Source: Alphaproteobacteria bacterium SO-S41 (GTDB lineage: Bacteria > Pseudomonadota > Alphaproteobacteria > Micropepsales > Micropepsaceae). From it: 64,000 nucleotides of DNA. The DNA is taken from NCBI GenBank assembly GCA_019670725.1, contig AP024629.1:558001-622000 (forward strand), read 5' to 3'. Of this stretch, positions 16,244-27,437 are shown in pieces. The translations under genes and the position numbers were made by a program. Positions within the stretch are counted from its first letter, which is position 1; each line of letters starts with the position of its first letter. The notes under the pieces are model-generated. The model was given only the letters and a program-made list of their open reading frames with translations, made no database searches and was not told the origin of the DNA.

Positions 16244-17266
16244 ATGACCTGGAAAATCGCCGTCGTCGGGGCCACCGGCAATGTCGGCCGCGAAATGCTG
16301 AACGTGCTCGCCGAGCGCATTCCCGGCCTCAATATCGTCGCGCTCGCCTCGCGCAAGTCGATGGGGGTACAGGTTTCGTATGGCGAGAAGATCCTGAAGT
16401 GCCAGGACCTCGCGCAATACGACTTCACCGGCACCGATGTCGTGCTGATGAGCGCGGGCAGCGCGGTGTCGAAAGAATGGTCGCCGAAGATCGCCAAAGC
16501 CGGGGCCGTCGTCATCGACAATTCCTCGGCCTGGCGCATGGACCCCGGCGTGCCGCTGGTCGTTCCCGAAGTGAACGGGCACACGCTCGCGCGCTATGCC
16601 AAGAAGAACATCGTCGCCAATCCCAACTGCTCGACCATCCATCGCGTCGTCGCGCTGAAGGCGCTGCATGATGAGGCCAACATCATGCGCATCGTGACCT
16701 CGACCTATCAGTCGGTGTCCGGCGCGGGAAAGGACGGGATGGACGAGCTCTTCACCCAGTCGCGCGCCATCTTCGTCGGCGACGCCGTGGAGCGACACAA
16801 GTTCCCCAAGCAAATCGCCTTCAACGTGATCCCCCAGGTCGACAGCTTTCTCGACGACGGTGGCACCAAGGAGGAGGAGAAGCAGGCGACCGAGACCCGC
16901 AAGATTCTCGGCCCCGACATCAAGGTCCAGGCCACCTGCGTGCGCGTCGCGGTCTTTCGCGGCCATGGCGAGGCCTGCACGGTTGAGTTCGAACGGCCGA
17001 TCTCGGCGACCCGCGCCAAGTCGCTGCTGCGCAATGCGCCGGGCGTCATGCTGGTCGATCGTCACGAGGACGGCGGCTATATCACGCCGCTGGAATCCGT
17101 GGGCGACGACGAGGTCTATGTCAGCCGCGTGCGCACCGATCCGACCGTCGCCAACGGCCTTTCGCTCTGGATCGCCGCCGACAACCTGCGCAAGGGCGCG
17201 GCGCTGAACGCGGTGCAGATCGCCGAGCTGCTGATCGCGGAGCATCTGAAGAAGAAGCTCGCATGA
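16244..17266 (+). CDS. asd: Aspartate-semialdehyde dehydrogenase
   Basis: Reduces aspartyl phosphate to aspartate semialdehyde, the branch point to lysine (and peptidoglycan diaminopimelate), threonine and methionine. It is 340 residues long. The NADP-binding VVGATGNVGREML is at residues 7-19. The catalytic cysteine is Cys129 in ANPNCSTI, and the basic RVAVFRGHGEA holds the active-site histidine. The start at 16244 gives the family's usual MTWKIAVVGATG. It overlaps the following SnoaL-like gene by ATGA. Confidence 0.96.
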   Translation: MTWKIAVVGATGNVGREMLNVLAERIPGLNIVALASRKSMGVQVSYGEKILKCQDLAQYDFTGTDVVLMSAGSAVSKEWSPKIAKAGAVVIDNSSAWRMDPGVPLVVPEVNGHTLARYAKKNIVANPNCSTIHRVVALKALHDEANIMRIVTSTYQSVSGAGKDGMDELFTQSRAIFVGDAVERHKFPKQIAFNVIPQVDSFLDDGGTKEEEKQATETRKILGPDIKVQATCVRVAVFRGHGEACTVEFERPISATRAKSLLRNAPGVMLVDRHEDGGYITPLESVGDDEVYVSRVRTDPTVANGLSLWIAADNLRKGAALNAVQIAELLIAEHLKKKLA

Positions 17267-17760
17267 CGCTCGACGACTTCACGGCGCTGGTCGGCCGGAT
17301 GCAGGATGCCGCGAGCAGCGGCGATGCGGCGGCGTTCGCGGGATGCTTCACGGAAGACGCCGTCTATCACGACTATGTCTACGGCCCCTTCGCGGGCCGC
17401 GAAAACATCGCGCACATGCTGAGCGACCATTTCCACGCCCAGGCCCGCGACTATGACTGGCGCTTCTTCGACCACGCCGTCAGCGGCGCGACCGGCTATG
17501 CCCGCTCGCTCTCGCGTTTCATCTCCACCATCCCGGCCTTCGAGGGCAAGGAGGTGGTGATCGACGGGATCAGCCGCTTCCGCCTCGCGGACGGGCTCAT
17601 CGCCGAATACTGGGAGAGCGTGAACGCCGGCGTCGCCCATGTGCAGCTCGGCGTCGATCCCGCCCGCAGCGCAAAGGTGTTTGCGCGGTGGGCCAATGAG
17701 TTGCGCACACGACCCGATGCGGTCTCTTATGTCGCCGCGGCGCGGGCCCGCTTTCAATAA
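17263..17760 (+). CDS. SnoaL/NTF2-like protein
   Basis: A 165-residue protein with the NTF2-like cone fold signature: an N-terminal helix (DDFTALVGRMQDAASSGDAAAF), the CFTEDAVYHDYVYGPFAG strand pair, and a central DGLIAEYWESVN. Family members include polyketide cyclases, isomerases and dehydratases, and many orphans; no catalytic aspartate pattern allows an assignment. Its start overlaps the asd stop by four bases, so it is coupled to asd, but no metabolic link is apparent. Confidence 0.8.
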   Translation: MTLDDFTALVGRMQDAASSGDAAAFAGCFTEDAVYHDYVYGPFAGRENIAHMLSDHFHAQARDYDWRFFDHAVSGATGYARSLSRFISTIPAFEGKEVVIDGISRFRLADGLIAEYWESVNAGVAHVQLGVDPARSAKVFARWANELRTRPDAVSYVAAARARFQ

Positions 17761-17813
17761 AGTGCTGATTTACGCGTCGCTCACGCAACTTTAAGAGGTT
17801 GCTGTTAGCACTT
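17760..17813 (+). promoter_or_regulatory. Nested inverted repeats upstream of the Amt-kinase gene
   Basis: AAGTGCT at 17760-17766 pairs with AGCACTT at 17807-17813, and inside this GCAAC pairs with GTTGC around TTTAAGAG. The arms are short. They could form a leader structure or be a binding site in the 5' region of the ammonium transporter-kinase gene. No NtrC site or sigma-54 promoter was recognisable. Confidence 0.3.
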
Positions 17814-17831
17814 GCAGCATTCGAAATTCGG

Positions 17832-20003
<2,172 letters not shown>

Positions 20004-20006
20004 GCG

Positions 20007-20861
20007 TCAGGCGAGCAGAGTGGGATCGAGCCGGGCGGTCAGCAGCGCATCCTGGCCGGCGATCAGCGCCAGATCCTTGGCCGTCCCGCTGGCCGCGATC
20101 AGTGCGGCCACGGCGCCGGTCGCCCGGGCGAGGGCCGCGGGCACGTCCTCGCCCTTCAACTGCCAGCCCAGAAAGAGCGCCGCGAGCAGATCGCCGGTCC
20201 CTGATGGCGCATGGGCGGCGCGGGCGGCCATGGCGAGCCAGGCCCTGTCCGGGGTGATCGCCGCGGTGCCGATCTCGTCGGCGGCGCCGGGCACCGAGGT
20301 CGCAAGGACCAGTTTCCGTCCCAGCGTGCGGGCGGCGCTGACCGCCGCCGCGGCATCCTCGATCCGGCGGCTGGTGAGACTCGCCAGTTCGAACCGGTTG
20401 GGGGTCACGATATCGGCCAACGGCAGGAGGTGTTTCGCCATCGCCTCGGCGACGCCCGGGCGCGCGTAGGCGCCGCCCTCGTCGCCGAAGACGGGATCGA
20501 GCAGATAGATCGCCCCGGGATTGCGGCGCTTCACGCTGAGGACGGCGGCCCGGACGGTTTCGGCCTGATCCGCGCTGCCGAGATAGCCGGACAGCACGGC
20601 ATCGACCCCGTCGAGGAAGCCGCGCGCTTCCAGCCCCTCCAGCAGCGCGTCGAGTTCGGCGACCGGGGTCACGCCACCGCTGAACCCGCCATGGCCGGGA
20701 TGGTTGGAGAAGAGGACGGTGGGCAGCGCCAGCAGGTCGACGCCGAGACGCTGCAGCGCAAAACGCGCGGCAGCGTTCCCGACATGGCCGTGGACCACCT
20801 CGGATTGAATCGACAGGACGCGCGGGGGGCGGGGAATTTTCATGCGATCCGAGGTTTGCAT
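20007..20861 (-). CDS. pdxY: Pyridoxal kinase (PdxY/PdxK-like)
   Basis: A 284-residue PfkB/ribokinase-like kinase that phosphorylates pyridoxal to the cofactor PLP in the salvage pathway. Typical stretches are VLSIQSEVVHGHVGNAAA near the start, LLDPVFGDEGG (121-130) and TPNRFEL. The catalytic aspartate is Asp224 in PSGTGDLLAALF. The start could also be the ATG at 20843. It converges on the Amt-kinase gene with almost no gap and diverges from the CoA ester lyase gene. Confidence 0.88.
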   Translation of the reverse strand: MQTSDRMKIPRPPRVLSIQSEVVHGHVGNAAARFALQRLGVDLLALPTVLFSNHPGHGGFSGGVTPVAELDALLEGLEARGFLDGVDAVLSGYLGSADQAETVRAAVLSVKRRNPGAIYLLDPVFGDEGGAYARPGVAEAMAKHLLPLADIVTPNRFELASLTSRRIEDAAAAVSAARTLGRKLVLATSVPGAADEIGTAAITPDRAWLAMAARAAHAPSGTGDLLAALFLGWQLKGEDVPAALARATGAVAALIAASGTAKDLALIAGQDALLTARLDPTLLA

Positions 20862-20903
20862 GGTCCCTCATGCTTTTGTAGGGTCCGCCGCCGCAATTCA
20901 CGG

Positions 20904-21785
20904 ATGGACATGACCGCGACCCTCAAGCCGCGCCGCAGTGCGTTGTACATGCCGGGCTCCAATGCCCGGGCTCTCGAAAAGGCGCGCACGATCGATGCCG
21001 ACACGCTGATCCTCGACCTCGAGGACGCCGTGGCGCCGGATGCCAAGGCCGTCGCGCGGACGCAGGTCGCCGAGGCGGTCGCCGCGCGGGGTTTCGGCCA
21101 TCGCGAGGTGGTGGTCCGCATCAATGCCCTGACGACGCCCTGGGGTCACGACGACGTGAAGGCGCTCGCGGCGGTGAAGCCCGATGCGATCCTGGTGCCC
21201 AAGGTCGGTAGCGGCGAGGAATGCCAGGCCCTGAGCGCCGCGCTGGACGATGCGGGCGCCGCCCCCTCCGTCGGTCTCTGGATCATGTTCGAGACGCCCC
21301 AGGCCGTGCTCAACGCCGCCACGATCGGTGCGGCGGGCGGGCGGCTCGCCTGCATCGTCGCGGGGACCAACGATCTCGTGAAGGAATTCCGCGGCCGCCA
21401 CACGCCCGGCCGCGAAGGCCTGCTGCCGCACCTGACGCTGCTGCTCGCCGCCGCCCGCGCGCACGGCCTCGCGGCACTCGACGGCGTCTACAACGACATT
21501 CCCAATACAGCCGGGTTCGAGGCCGCCTGCCTGCAGGGCGCGGCGCTCGGCTTCGACGGCAAGACGCTGATCCATCCAAGCCAGGTCGAGGGCGCCAACC
21601 GCGCCTTCGCGCCGGACGAGAAGGAACTCGCCGATGCGCGCAAGATCCTCGCGGCGTTCGAGCTTCCCGAAAACCGCAACAAGGGCGTCATCACCGTCGA
21701 TGGCCGCATGGTCGAATTGCTGCACGCCGAAATCGCGCGCGGCGTCGTCGCCATGGCCGATGCGATTGCGGCACGGGCGGGATAG
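20904..21785 (+). CDS. HpcH/HpaI-family CoA ester lyase, probable (3S)-malyl-CoA thioesterase
   Basis: A 293-residue CitE-like protein. It has the start LKPRRSALYMPGSNARALEKA, the metal-binding DLEDAVAPD, and PKVGSGEE, VDGVYNDI and FDGKTLIHPSQ. As I remember the families, the closest pattern is Rhodobacter Mcl2, the (3S)-malyl-CoA thioesterase of the ethylmalonyl-CoA pathway, rather than the longer lyase Mcl1. Mesaconyl-CoA hydratase is encoded 1.6 kb downstream on the same strand, which supports this. A citrate-lyase-like enzyme of another specificity remains possible. Confidence 0.8.
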   Translation: MDMTATLKPRRSALYMPGSNARALEKARTIDADTLILDLEDAVAPDAKAVARTQVAEAVAARGFGHREVVVRINALTTPWGHDDVKALAAVKPDAILVPKVGSGEECQALSAALDDAGAAPSVGLWIMFETPQAVLNAATIGAAGGRLACIVAGTNDLVKEFRGRHTPGREGLLPHLTLLLAAARAHGLAALDGVYNDIPNTAGFEAACLQGAALGFDGKTLIHPSQVEGANRAFAPDEKELADARKILAAFELPENRNKGVITVDGRMVELLHAEIARGVVAMADAIAARAG

Positions 21786-21870
21786 CGTTCATCTGGAGTT
21801 CAGCCGCGGCGCGCTTTGCGTCATCCAAACGGCCGCGTAGGCCTGCAACATAAAGAAAAGGAACGAGGAC

Positions 21871-22506
21871 ATGCTCAGGATTTTCACCGCCATCGCCCTG
21901 ACCCTCGCGCTGATGGCGCCCGCCGCGGCGCGCGAAAGCAAGAAGGCCGTCGAGAAGCTGAATGCCGGCGTGACGGCGCTGCAGGGGGGCGATGCCGCCA
22001 CCGCGCTGCCGCTGATCACCGAGGCGATCGAGTCCGAAGGGCTTGAGGGCGAGAATCTCTGGATCGCCTATTTCTCGCGCGGCGCCGCCTATTCGATGCT
22101 GAAGCAGTGCCCGAACGCGATCCCCGACTTCACCAAGGCGATCGAGCTGAAGGCGACCGACGCGCAGTCCTATGCCCAGCGTGGCAATTGCTATGTCGAG
22201 ACCAAGCAGCCCGAACTCGCCGTCGCCGACCTGAAGCAGTCCGTGGCGCTCGACCCCGCGAACAAGGACTATGCCGGCTTCCTCTGCGCCGTCGCCTTCA
22301 ACGCCAAGCTCCATGCCGAAGCGGGCCCGGCCTGCGAGGCCGTGGTCGTGAAGTACGAGCCGACCAACCAGGAGCTCGTCCAGGCCTCCGCCCAGTCCTA
22401 TGAAGCGGCCGGCAACAAGGCCAAGGCGAACGAGATGTGGAAGAAGCTGCTGGCGCTCGATCCCAAGTCGGAAGCCGCCAAGCAGGGCATCGCCCGGACC
22501 AAATGA
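21871..22506 (+). CDS. Periplasmic tetratricopeptide repeat protein
   Basis: A 211-residue protein with a signal peptide (MLRIFTAIALTLALMAPAAA) and three to four TPR units. They are visible as LNAGVTALQGGDAATALPLI, FSRGAAYSMLKQ, YAQRGNCYVETKQ, and the last one ending KLLALDPKSEAAKQG. TPR proteins act as scaffolds. It has a close paralogue directly downstream, which suggests a tandem duplication. No partner can be named. Confidence 0.85.
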   Translation: MLRIFTAIALTLALMAPAAARESKKAVEKLNAGVTALQGGDAATALPLITEAIESEGLEGENLWIAYFSRGAAYSMLKQCPNAIPDFTKAIELKATDAQSYAQRGNCYVETKQPELAVADLKQSVALDPANKDYAGFLCAVAFNAKLHAEAGPACEAVVVKYEPTNQELVQASAQSYEAAGNKAKANEMWKKLLALDPKSEAAKQGIARTK

Positions 22507-22614
22507 TCACGATGCGTTGACAGGGGGTTAAGGCCCCTTACAGTTCGCCGCCGTATTGCCGCCATCTTGCCACCCCAGATTTCCCTACAGGAAAACCGAA
22601 GGAACCGTTTGACG

Positions 22615-23292
22615 ATGCGCCTAGTAATGCTCGCCGCGGCCGCCGCCGCCTTTACCTTCTTCGCCGCGCCGGCCTTCGCCCAAAGCGCGTCGGAGGCCGC
22701 CGCGATCGAGGAGTTCAAGCGCGGGCAGGCTTCCGCCAACGCCAAGAAGAACGACGAGACGATCACGATCATGACGGGCGTCATCACGGCGGACAAACTC
22801 CCCGCTGAATGGAAGCCCTATCCGTTCTTCTATCGCGGCCAGGCCTATCGCCGTCTTGAGAAGTATGTCGAAGCGCTCGCCGACTTCGACAAGGCGACCC
22901 AGATGAAGCCCGACCTCGCGCCCGGCTTCTTCGAGGCCGGCCTCGCCTATCAGGCGCAGGAAAAGTACAAGCAGGCGATCAAGTCCTATGACGCTGCGGT
23001 CAAGATTGCGCCCGACAATGCCGAATACGTCTATTCGCGTTGCGTCTCGAAATCGTGGTCGGGCGACAATGCCGGCGCCCGCGAGGATTGCCGCAAGGCG
23101 GTCAAGCTGAAGCCCGACTATGTGGACGCCTGGGCGACGCTCGGCCGTGCCTATGAGGATCTGGGCCAGCTCGACGAAGCCGAGAAGGCCTACAAGAAGG
23201 TGCTTGAGCTCGACCCCAAGAACAAGGGCGCGCAGGAAGGCCTCGATTTCATCAAGGAGAAGCGCAAGGCGATCGCGGCCGGCGGCGGCTGA
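22615..23292 (+). CDS. Periplasmic tetratricopeptide repeat protein
   Basis: A 225-residue TPR protein, paralogue of the preceding gene. The signal peptide is MRLVMLAAAAAAFTFFAAPAFA. Repeats are seen as FFYRGQAYRRLEKYVEALAD, FFEAGLAYQAQEKYKQAIKS, YSRCVSKSW and WATLGRAYEDLGQLDEAEKA. The last repeat is close to the TPR consensus. The start at 22615 gives a proper signal; the frame is open upstream. Four cysteines are spread through the two paralogues and may form disulfides. Confidence 0.87.
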   Translation: MRLVMLAAAAAAFTFFAAPAFAQSASEAAAIEEFKRGQASANAKKNDETITIMTGVITADKLPAEWKPYPFFYRGQAYRRLEKYVEALADFDKATQMKPDLAPGFFEAGLAYQAQEKYKQAIKSYDAAVKIAPDNAEYVYSRCVSKSWSGDNAGAREDCRKAVKLKPDYVDAWATLGRAYEDLGQLDEAEKAYKKVLELDPKNKGAQEGLDFIKEKRKAIAAGGG

Positions 23293-23365
23293 TCGTTCTC
23301 CTCACCCTTTGACGGGACGGCGCGGGCTGATAAGGCTCGCGCCGTTTTCGTTTGGGGAGCGCGTC

Positions 23366-24421
23366 ATGGCCAAGTCGTTCGGCGGTAATTTCTTCGAAGA
23401 CTTCCGCATCGGCCAGGTGATGCGTCACGCGACGCCGCGCACGCTGACCGGCGGCGATGTCGCGCTCTACAATGCGATCTATGGCGGGCGCTTCGCGGTG
23501 ACCTCGTCCGACGAATTCGCCCGGCTGCTCTCCTATCCCCGCTCGCCCGTCGACGAGCTGCTGGCGTTCCACATGGTGTTCGGCAAGACGGTGCCGGACA
23601 TCTCGCTGAACGCGGTCGCCAATCTCGGCTATGCCGATTGCCGGTTTCTGAAGCCGGTCTTCCCGCGCGACACGATCTCCGCCGTCAGCGAGGTCATCGG
23701 CCTCAAGGAGAACTCCAACAAGCAGACCGGCGTCGTCTATGTCCGCACGACCGGGCTCAACCAAGCGGGCGATACGGTGCTGAGCTATGTCCGCTGGGTG
23801 ATGGTGCGTAAGCGCGACGCGGCGGCGGTGGTTGAAGGCCAGAGCGTGCCGAAGCTGCCCGATGCGGTGGCGGCTTCCGATCTCGTTCTGCCCGCGGGCG
23901 TTTCGTTCGAACGCTACGATGCGGCGCTCGCGGGCTCGGCGGCGCTGTGGGACGACTACGAGGCCGGCGAGAAGATCGACCATGTCGACGGCGTCACGGT
24001 CGAAGAGAGCGACCACATGCTGGCGACGCGGCTCTACCAGAACACCGCCAAGGTCCATTTCAACCAGCACAGCGAAGGTCAGGGGCGCTTCGGGCGGCGG
24101 CTGATCTATGGCGGGCATGTCATCAGCCTGGCGCGGTCGCTCTCGTTCAACGGCCTCGCCAATGCGGTCCAGATTCTTGGCATCAATGCCGGCCGGCACG
24201 TCAATCCGCTGTTCGCGGGGCTGACGGTCTATGCGTGGTCCGAGGTTGTCGCGAAGGCCGAGATCGCCGGGCGCAGCGATGTCGGCGCGCTGCGGCTCAG
24301 GCTCGTCGCGACCAAGGATCGCCCCTGTAGCGACTTCCCCGACAAGAACGAGAAGGGCGAGTATCCCGCCGACGTCATTCTCGATCTCGACTACTGGGCG
24401 GTGATGCCGCGCCGGGCCTAG
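23366..24421 (+). CDS. mch: Mesaconyl-CoA hydratase (MaoC family)
   Basis: A 351-residue double hot-dog protein. It hydrates mesaconyl-CoA to beta-methylmalyl-CoA in the ethylmalonyl-CoA pathway, by which bacteria without isocitrate lyase assimilate acetyl-CoA. Conserved stretches match Rhodobacter Mch closely from memory: NFFEDFRIGQVMRHATPRT, FGKTVPDISLNAVANLGYA, LWDDYEAGEKIDHVDGV, TRLYQNTAKVHFN and YGGHVISLARSLSFNGLANA. The final MPRRA end is also the same. Its stop overlaps the convergent GNAT gene. Confidence 0.93.
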   Translation: MAKSFGGNFFEDFRIGQVMRHATPRTLTGGDVALYNAIYGGRFAVTSSDEFARLLSYPRSPVDELLAFHMVFGKTVPDISLNAVANLGYADCRFLKPVFPRDTISAVSEVIGLKENSNKQTGVVYVRTTGLNQAGDTVLSYVRWVMVRKRDAAAVVEGQSVPKLPDAVAASDLVLPAGVSFERYDAALAGSAALWDDYEAGEKIDHVDGVTVEESDHMLATRLYQNTAKVHFNQHSEGQGRFGRRLIYGGHVISLARSLSFNGLANAVQILGINAGRHVNPLFAGLTVYAWSEVVAKAEIAGRSDVGALRLRLVATKDRPCSDFPDKNEKGEYPADVILDLDYWAVMPRRA

Positions 24422-24981
24422 GCGAGCGCCTTCCATTCGTCGCGCGTCATCGACCACAGCATGTCGTCGACCCCCCGGAAGACGAACGGCTTCCAGGGTG
24501 TCTCGCCGATCCGCTTGGCGACAGCGGCCGAGGCCGTGTTGCGCAGGTCGATCATCGAGATGATCCGCTCCGCCCCCAGCACGTTGAACCCCCAGTCGCG
24601 GGCCGCGATGGCGGCTTCGGTCGCATAGCCCTTGCCCCAGACGTCGGCCGAGAAGGTCCAGCCGAGTTCGAGGCCCGGCCACTCGTGCGGCGGGTCGAGA
24701 TAGCCGACCCGGCCGACGCAGCGTCCGCTCGCCTTCTCCTCAACCGCCCATTTGCCGCAGCCGTGAAACGACCAGTGGCCGGTCCATTTCAGGATCGCCT
24801 CATAGGCGCCGAACAGCGTGTCGTCCGTGTGCCCGCCGATATAGCGCATGACGTTGGTGTCGCCGTGCAGCGCGGCGATCGCCGGCGCATCGTCGCTCCT
24901 GAAGCCGCGCAGGATCAGCCGCTCGGTTTCCACGACGGGAATGACGAGGGCGGCACAGGCGCGCTTCAGGCCGTCGGTCAT
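24418..24981 (-). CDS. GNAT family N-acetyltransferase (RimJ/RimL-like)
   Basis: A 187-residue acetyltransferase of the RimJ/RimL type. Features are VETERLILRGFRSDDAPAI at the start, the GWTFSADVWGKGYATEAA stretch that binds acetyl-CoA, and ISMIDLRNTASAAVAKRIG near the end. The family acts on protein N-termini or small molecules; the substrate is unknown. The start overlaps the stop of the PhoD-like gene (ATGA), and the stop overlaps that of the convergent mch. Confidence 0.9.
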   Translation of the reverse strand: MTDGLKRACAALVIPVVETERLILRGFRSDDAPAIAALHGDTNVMRYIGGHTDDTLFGAYEAILKWTGHWSFHGCGKWAVEEKASGRCVGRVGYLDPPHEWPGLELGWTFSADVWGKGYATEAAIAARDWGFNVLGAERIISMIDLRNTASAAVAKRIGETPWKPFVFRGVDDMLWSMTRDEWKALA

Positions 24982-26108
24982 GTTTTCAATTCGTCCATCG
25001 AGAAGGCGTGGCTGAGCGCCGTCTTATCGTCCTTGTCGAGGATATAGAAGCCGATGCCGCGCTTCTCCCAGTCAAGCGTCACCAGGCCGACATTGTCGCC
25101 GCGAAACGACGGGCCGATGCGGTTGGGACCGGCCTCTTCGCCGGGGTCGGGCCAGGACGACGACATGTTGATCGCCGAGGAGGTCACTTCGTAGATCGGG
25201 TAGGGAACGCCCTTCGCCTCGCGATAGATTCCGGCGCGATGGCGGTCGCCGGAGACGATGACGACGCCATTCGCTTTGGTCTTCGCGATCAGGGCATAGA
25301 GGCGCTCGCGCTCCAGCGGGAAATTGCCCCATTTCTCCCAGCCATGGCCCTCGACCACGAGCTGGTAGGACGAGACGATGAGGCGGAGGTCGGCAGGCGC
25401 GGCCAGCTGTGCTTCCAGCCAGGCCCATTGGTCGGCGCCGAGGATCGTTTTCTGCGGATCGGGATCGGCGACATAGCGCTCCTTCCACGCCGCGCCCTTT
25501 TCGTCCGTGTCCTTGAAGCGGTCGCGGAAGGTGCGGGTGTCGAGCAGGATGGTCTGCACCCGCGCGCCCTTCGGCCCGGTGATGAAGGCATCGTAGATGC
25601 CCGACGTGCGGCGGCGGGGACTGTCCGCGGGGACACCCCAGAAGTCGAAGAAGAGCGGCGTTGTTTTCGCCTTGTAATCGTATTCGGCGCCGGCATCGTT
25701 GAGGCCGTAATCGTGGTCGTCCCAGGTCGCGGCCATCGGCATCGCCTCGCGGAAGGCGCGATAGTCGCTGCGCGCCAGCGCCCCGGCATAGGCCGCGACC
25801 AGTTCCTCGACATTGGGGTCTTTGGTGTCGCCATAGACATTGTCGCCCATCATCAAGAACAGATCGGGGCGCGCACGGATGGCGGTGCCGAGCAGGCCGC
25901 CCGGCTTTTCCTGACTGAAGCACGAGCCGATGCCGATCCGGCCAAGACGCTTTTCGGGATCGAGCACCGGGCTGACCGGCAGCCTGATCGGCCCCGCCGC
26001 CGTCGGGAAGCCCGCAACCGGTTTTGCCGTCGTCGCACAGCCCGCCAGCGTGAGTGCGCCGGCGCCCGCAAGTCCCGTCAGGAAGGTGCGCCGGTCGAGC
26101 GTGCTCAT
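24978..26108 (-). CDS. Alkaline phosphatase D-type phosphoesterase
   Basis: A 376-residue PhoD-like metallophosphatase. The N-terminus has a Tat signal with lipobox (DRRTFLTGLAGAGALTLAGC). Metal-binding stretches are IGIGSCFSQ, MMGDNVYGDT, ATWDDHDYGLND and SGDRHRAGIY. These resemble the PhoD/calcium-iron phosphodiesterase group, exported folded through Tat. The enzyme is expected in the periplasm or outer leaflet. The GNAT gene follows with overlap. The start at 26108 is chosen for the Tat signal. Confidence 0.9.
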   Translation of the reverse strand: MSTLDRRTFLTGLAGAGALTLAGCATTAKPVAGFPTAAGPIRLPVSPVLDPEKRLGRIGIGSCFSQEKPGGLLGTAIRARPDLFLMMGDNVYGDTKDPNVEELVAAYAGALARSDYRAFREAMPMAATWDDHDYGLNDAGAEYDYKAKTTPLFFDFWGVPADSPRRRTSGIYDAFITGPKGARVQTILLDTRTFRDRFKDTDEKGAAWKERYVADPDPQKTILGADQWAWLEAQLAAPADLRLIVSSYQLVVEGHGWEKWGNFPLERERLYALIAKTKANGVVIVSGDRHRAGIYREAKGVPYPIYEVTSSAINMSSSWPDPGEEAGPNRIGPSFRGDNVGLVTLDWEKRGIGFYILDKDDKTALSHAFSMDELKT

Positions 26109-26205
26109 ATGCGGTCCCCAGTCTTGGATACCCCGCGATAATGCAGGCAAATGACGGCGGCGCGACAGCGCGCTAGGGTCAGGCAACAAGAAGCGGGGGA
26201 ACGCC

Positions 26206-27363
26206 ATGACGGCACGCATCCTGACGACCCATGCCGGCAGCCTGCCCAAGGGCAAGGCGCTGACGGCGCTGCATATCGCGCGCAACCGGGGCGAGGCGGT
26301 GTCCGATGCCGAGATGGACGCGGCGAGCACGGCCGGCGTGCAGCGGGCGATCGCGAAGCAGATCGAATCCGGCGTCGACGTCATCAATGACGGCGAGGCG
26401 GGGCGCGAGGGCTTCTTCACCTATGTCCAGCACCGCATGACCGGTTTCGGCGGCCGGGCGCAGCGGCCGATGATGCGCGATCTCACGATGTATCCGAGCT
26501 TCCTGGAGATGCTGAGACGCGGCGCCGCGGCGCAGGATCAGGTGACGCTGCTCGCCGCGCCCGAAGCCATCGGCGCTATCGCCTATCGCGAGGCCGGGGC
26601 GATCGTTGCCGACATGGCGCGTCTTGGCGCGGCACTGGCGCCGTTCGAGGGGCATTATGCCGGCTCGTTCGTCACCGCGCCCTCGCCCGGCATCATCGCG
26701 GCGGCGATGGCAAACCGGCATTATCCGGACATGGCGTCCTACGTGAATGCCGTCGCCACCGCGCTGGCGGTCGAATACCGAGCGATCACGGCGGCCGGAC
26801 ATGTCCTGCAGATCGACGCGCCGGATCTCGCGATGGAGCGTCACACGCTCTTCGCCGACAAGCCGCTCGGCGACTTCCTCGATTTCGCGCGCGTCGTCGT
26901 CGCCGCGATCAACACGGCGCTGGGGGATATCCCGCGCGCGCAGGTCCGGCTGCATGTCTGCTGGGGCAACTATAACGGGCCGCATGAATGCGATGTCGCG
27001 CTCGGCGATATCTGGCCGGAGATTGCGAAGGCCCAAGTCGGCGGCCATGTCCTCAGCCTCGGCAATCCCCGTCACGAGCATGAGGTGGCGCTGTTCCGGC
27101 AGGGCATCCTGCCCAAGGACGCGGCGCTGGTCGCGGGCGTGATCGACACGACCTCCAACTATGTCGAGCATGAGGAGGTCGTCGCCAATCGCCTGATGCG
27201 CGCGATCGAGGCGGTCGGCGATCCCGCGCGCGTGATGGCCGGCACCGATTGCGGCTTCGAGACCTCGGCGGGCTTCGTCACCATTCCCGACGATGTCGTC
27301 TGGGCGAAACTCCGCGCACTGAGCGCCGGCGCACGCCTTGCGAGTGCCCGGGTCTATGGCTGA
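26206..27363 (+). CDS. MetE C-terminal-domain family methyltransferase
   Basis: A 385-residue protein of the cobalamin-independent methionine synthase C-terminal-domain family (COG0620, YxjG type). It starts RILTTHAGSLPKG and has SGVDVINDGEAGREGFFTYV, the HVCWGNYNGPHECDV stretch with the zinc His and Cys ligands, and GTDCGFET with the last Cys. Zn is therefore likely bound. It lacks the N-terminal half of true MetE, so it probably uses another methyl donor or a small thiol. Related proteins include epoxyalkane-coenzyme M transferases, so the reaction stays open. Confidence 0.85.
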   Translation: MTARILTTHAGSLPKGKALTALHIARNRGEAVSDAEMDAASTAGVQRAIAKQIESGVDVINDGEAGREGFFTYVQHRMTGFGGRAQRPMMRDLTMYPSFLEMLRRGAAAQDQVTLLAAPEAIGAIAYREAGAIVADMARLGAALAPFEGHYAGSFVTAPSPGIIAAAMANRHYPDMASYVNAVATALAVEYRAITAAGHVLQIDAPDLAMERHTLFADKPLGDFLDFARVVVAAINTALGDIPRAQVRLHVCWGNYNGPHECDVALGDIWPEIAKAQVGGHVLSLGNPRHEHEVALFRQGILPKDAALVAGVIDTTSNYVEHEEVVANRLMRAIEAVGDPARVMAGTDCGFETSAGFVTIPDDVVWAKLRALSAGARLASARVYG

Positions 27364-27437
27364 GCCGCGGCTGCGGCATCGCGGCCTTTTGACCCCGCCG
27401 CCGCTTTCGACGACGCTGATGCGGAACAGGAGAGCCC

